A DNA stretch of 64,000 bases from Methanosarcina sp. UBA5 (GTDB taxonomy: Archaea > Halobacteriota > Methanosarcinia > Methanosarcinales > Methanosarcinaceae). The notes beneath the pieces are model-generated. The model did no database searches. It saw nothing but the letters and a program-made list of their open reading frames with translations, and had not been told where the DNA came from. Positions 62,143 to 64,000 of the stretch are shown piece after piece; position 1 is the stretch's first letter, and every line of letters begins with the position of its first letter. The stretch is taken from assembly GCF_002505485.1 (NCBI RefSeq), contig NZ_DAVG01000082.1, positions 13,419 to 77,418 of the forward strand, written 5' to 3'. The translations under genes and the position numbers were made by a program.

Positions 62143-62529
62143 ATGGAGAATATCTCTGAGAAATTTGATTTTCAAATTACCCTTGAATCTGGAGAACTTG
62201 AGAAATCTTCGAAATGGCAAAAACAATGTCAACTACTATATGATTCCGTAAGAAAAAACCTACCTAATGGTTCAATTGACCCTGTAACCCGTAAGGGAAA
62301 AGATGGGGAAAGAAGCGGCGTAATTCTGTCATATGACACTTTTGCTCTGGCGGGCGTTACTCTAAACTCATTTTACATTCTTCTCAGATTGATTAATGTC
62401 TGGGAACGAAATAGAAAAAAAGCGAATGTAAAGTTGAGAACTAAAAATGGAAGTGAATTTGTTCTATCAAATTTATCTGTAGAGGAAGCCCGTGAAATAT
62501 ACGAGAAGCTGCAGAATGAAGATTATTAA
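62143..62529 (+). CDS. EACC1-like effector-associated constant component
   Basis: A 128-residue protein matching the EACC1 layout by eye: an N-terminal strand-rich region (DFQITLESGELEKSSKWQKQ), a conserved Gly/Arg loop (GKDGERSGVIL), a hydrophobic helix (AGVTLNSFYILLRLINVWER), then strands and a C-terminal helix (NGSEFVLSNLSVEEAREIYE). In predicted NTP-dependent or protease-based conflict systems this small protein accompanies the effector as a constant adaptor. It sits 16 bp upstream of a caspase-like gene. Assignment is from recalled family features, not a search. Confidence 0.7.
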   Translation: MENISEKFDFQITLESGELEKSSKWQKQCQLLYDSVRKNLPNGSIDPVTRKGKDGERSGVILSYDTFALAGVTLNSFYILLRLINVWERNRKKANVKLRTKNGSEFVLSNLSVEEAREIYEKLQNEDY

Positions 62530-62545
62530 CAGGGGTACGCAAAAA

Positions 62546-64000
62546 ATGGCTGGGAGAAGACTTGGCATTGTCATTGGCACAAATGAGTATTCTGACAGCA
62601 GTATTCGAAACCTACGCTTCGCAGAGAAAGATGCAAAAGACATAAAAAATATACTTCTTGATCCTGAAATCTGTGGATTTGATGAAGCTTTGGAGTCAAT
62701 AAACAGAACCAGAACACAGACTTTTTGTGAAATTGACCAATTGCTTAAAGGTGCAGACAGTGAAGATTTGATTTTGATTTACTTTTCAGGCCACGGCGAA
62801 CCTGACTCTCAACATGATCTGTGTCTATTATTCAAAAATACGAAGATGGATAGTTTAATTCCCACTTCTCTGAATTATTCATTGGTCAGGAAGTGTATAG
62901 ATGCTTCAAGCTGCAAGACTGTTGTTGTAGTTCTCGATTGCTGCTACAGTGGAGCTGCAAGCATAAAAGGCAATAATTTAAAAGAAATTATTTCTAAGTC
63001 TTCTGGGTCAGGTACTGTTATACTCTCTGCATCTAGTGAGTTCGATGTAGCAAAAGAAGATGAAAAACTGGAGAATGGCGTTTTTACATATTATTTTGTT
63101 GAAGGACTAAAAAGCGGAGCTGTCGCTGGTGATAATAACGGCGACATAAATCTTGACGATCTTTATAATTATGTTTATGAAAAAGCTATTAGATATTCGC
63201 AAGTTCCTTTTAAACAAGTCGCTTGTGAAGGAAAGGTTCTCATTGGAAAGAATCCCTTAAAGGTCAAAGAACAGGATTTCAAGAAGAAGAAACGCAAATT
63301 GGCTAGAATAATCAGAAAAGAGCTTCCAACTGATGTCTACAATATATCCATGATTGTTCTTGTTGATGGTTATGAGAAACCAGGAGAATTAACTGAAACT
63401 GACAAAGAAATTAATAGTTCTTTAGAAGATCTTCTAGAAGGTAAAATAAGTGTTAAAACATATATTAACACAGTCCAATGTTACTTGGAAAATGAAGAAA
63501 TCGAATACTCACCTGTTTTGGTGAAATTTAGGGAACAAGAAACTCCAGGAGTTTATAAAGATCAAGAAATACCAAAAACCTTCTTCAGCCCTTCTACAGA
63601 AATGGAATTCGTACTGATCCCAGCCGGAAGTTTTTCAATGGGCTCACCTTCCAACGAGGATGGTAGATATGAGGGTGAAGATCCGATCCATAAAGTAACA
63701 ATCAAAAATCCTTTTTACCTTGGAAAATATCCTGTTACTCAGAGGCAGTGGGTTGCTGTAATGGGTAACAATCTTTCCTATTTCAAAGGTGATAACCTGC
63801 CTGTTAAATCTGTCTCATGGAATGATGTTCAGGAGTTTATCGCAAGACTCAATGAAATGGAAGGCACCGATAAATATCGCTTGCCTTCCGAAGCTGAATG
63901 GGAATATGCGTGCCGTGCCGGGACAACAACAAGATATTCCTTCGGGGATGATGAGTCGAAGCTTGGAGATTATGCATGGTATAGCAATAACTCTGGAGCT
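62546..64000 (+). CDS. Caspase-like protease fused to an FGE-sulfatase (C-lectin fold) domain, C-terminus off the window
   Basis: The first 485 codons of a longer gene. Residues about 5-230 are a caspase/metacaspase-type p20 domain: RLGIVIGTNEYSD, catalytic His83 in IYFSGHGE, and catalytic Cys133 in VVLDCCYSGAA. Residues about 240-345 are a basic then mixed linker domain I cannot place. From about 352 an FGE-sulfatase (formylglycine-generating-enzyme-like) domain begins: FVLIPAGSFSMGSPSNEDGR, YEGEDPIHKVTIKNPFYLGK, YPVTQRQWVAVMG, YRLPSEAEWEYACRAGTTT; its end lies outside. The ATG at 62546 is preceded by AGGGG. The caspase is the likely death effector; the lectin-fold domain may be the sensor or a substrate-modifying domain. 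Confidence 0.9.
   Translation, partial: MAGRRLGIVIGTNEYSDSSIRNLRFAEKDAKDIKNILLDPEICGFDEALESINRTRTQTFCEIDQLLKGADSEDLILIYFSGHGEPDSQHDLCLLFKNTKMDSLIPTSLNYSLVRKCIDASSCKTVVVVLDCCYSGAASIKGNNLKEIISKSSGSGTVILSASSEFDVAKEDEKLENGVFTYYFVEGLKSGAVAGDNNGDINLDDLYNYVYEKAIRYSQVPFKQVACEGKVLIGKNPLKVKEQDFKKKKRKLARIIRKELPTDVYNISMIVLVDGYEKPGELTETDKEINSSLEDLLEGKISVKTYINTVQCYLENEEIEYSPVLVKFREQETPGVYKDQEIPKTFFSPSTEMEFVLIPAGSFSMGSPSNEDGRYEGEDPIHKVTIKNPFYLGKYPVTQRQWVAVMGNNLSYFKGDNLPVKSVSWNDVQEFIARLNEMEGTDKYRLPSEAEWEYACRAGTTTRYSFGDDESKLGDYAWYSNNSGA

Noticed and set aside
62546..64000. Claim that the FGE domain is a diversity-generating-retroelement target
   Set aside because: No reverse transcriptase, template repeat or variable repeat lies inside the window; the possibility is kept only as a check beyond 64000.

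Overview
The window reads as a stretch of a Methanosarcina-like methanogen chromosome (Methanosarcinales, Euryarchaeota). Archaeal hallmarks include a mevalonate-pathway thiolase/HMG-CoA synthase/DUF35 cluster, a TATA-binding protein, a DRG-family GTPase, archaeal TATA-box promoters with Shine-Dalgarno sites (and some likely leaderless starts), and frequent GTG/TTG starts. Bacterial-type genes typical of large Methanosarcina genomes are mixed in: purH, thiC, bioY with its ECF module, SMC-ScpA-ScpB, dinB, ogt, hicB, and a secreted M3 peptidase. The species call is inference; no search was run.

Layout. 1-3060 (minus): HTH regulator, HMG-CoA synthase, thiolase, start of a DUF35 protein. 3.2-8.9 kb: a divergent Cas4-like protein with an apparently eroded nuclease site, a small membrane protein, an acetyltransferase flanked by two copies of one upstream sequence, a PUA/PAPS-reductase/ferredoxin fusion, and dinB. 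9.0-15.4 kb: a cobalt ECF transporter split into cbiO-cbiQ and cbiM-cbiN; the gap holds a frameshifted methyltransferase, a 43-codon ORF, an HExxH-containing orphan protein and a perfect 40-bp palindrome. 15.5-30.1 kb: nth, a disulfide oxidoreductase, purH, a decayed 1.7-kb zone with an IS200/IS605-like remnant, hicB, an ion permease, a methyltransferase/D-Ala-D-Ala-ligase-like fusion, a DRG GTPase, MoeA with a binding-protein domain, and ilvE. 30.4-38.2 kb: two tRNA-Arg genes enclosing a NapH-like/CcdA-like membrane operon, PspC and ArsR proteins, and a biotin ECF operon with a BirA-like operator. 38.5-41.8 kb: GNAT, a DtxR-type regulator with an adjacent DtxR-like box, and FeoB. 43-49.7 kb: a condensin operon headed by an unrecognised coiled-coil protein. 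49.9-61.3 kb: TBP with duplicated TATA elements, a dolichol-P glycosyltransferase, ThiC, a secreted oligoendopeptidase, Ogt, an ABC-2 exporter, a multi-domain lipoprotein and a SAM hydrolase-type enzyme. 61.4-64.0 kb: a HEAT-repeat pseudogene, then a two-gene conflict-type system.

The most notable locus is at the right end: an EACC1-like small protein (62143-62529) followed 16 bp later by a caspase-like protease fused to an FGE-sulfatase/C-lectin-fold domain that runs off the window (62546-64000). It has an intact H83/C133 dyad and an operator-like palindrome upstream. The pair looks like a predicted suicidal immune or conflict module. Other points worth a second look are the MT/ATP-grasp fusion in an archaeon without peptidoglycan, the duplicated sequence around the acetyltransferase, the solo IS605-like structured remnant, and the coiled-coil gene heading the smc-scpA-scpB operon.
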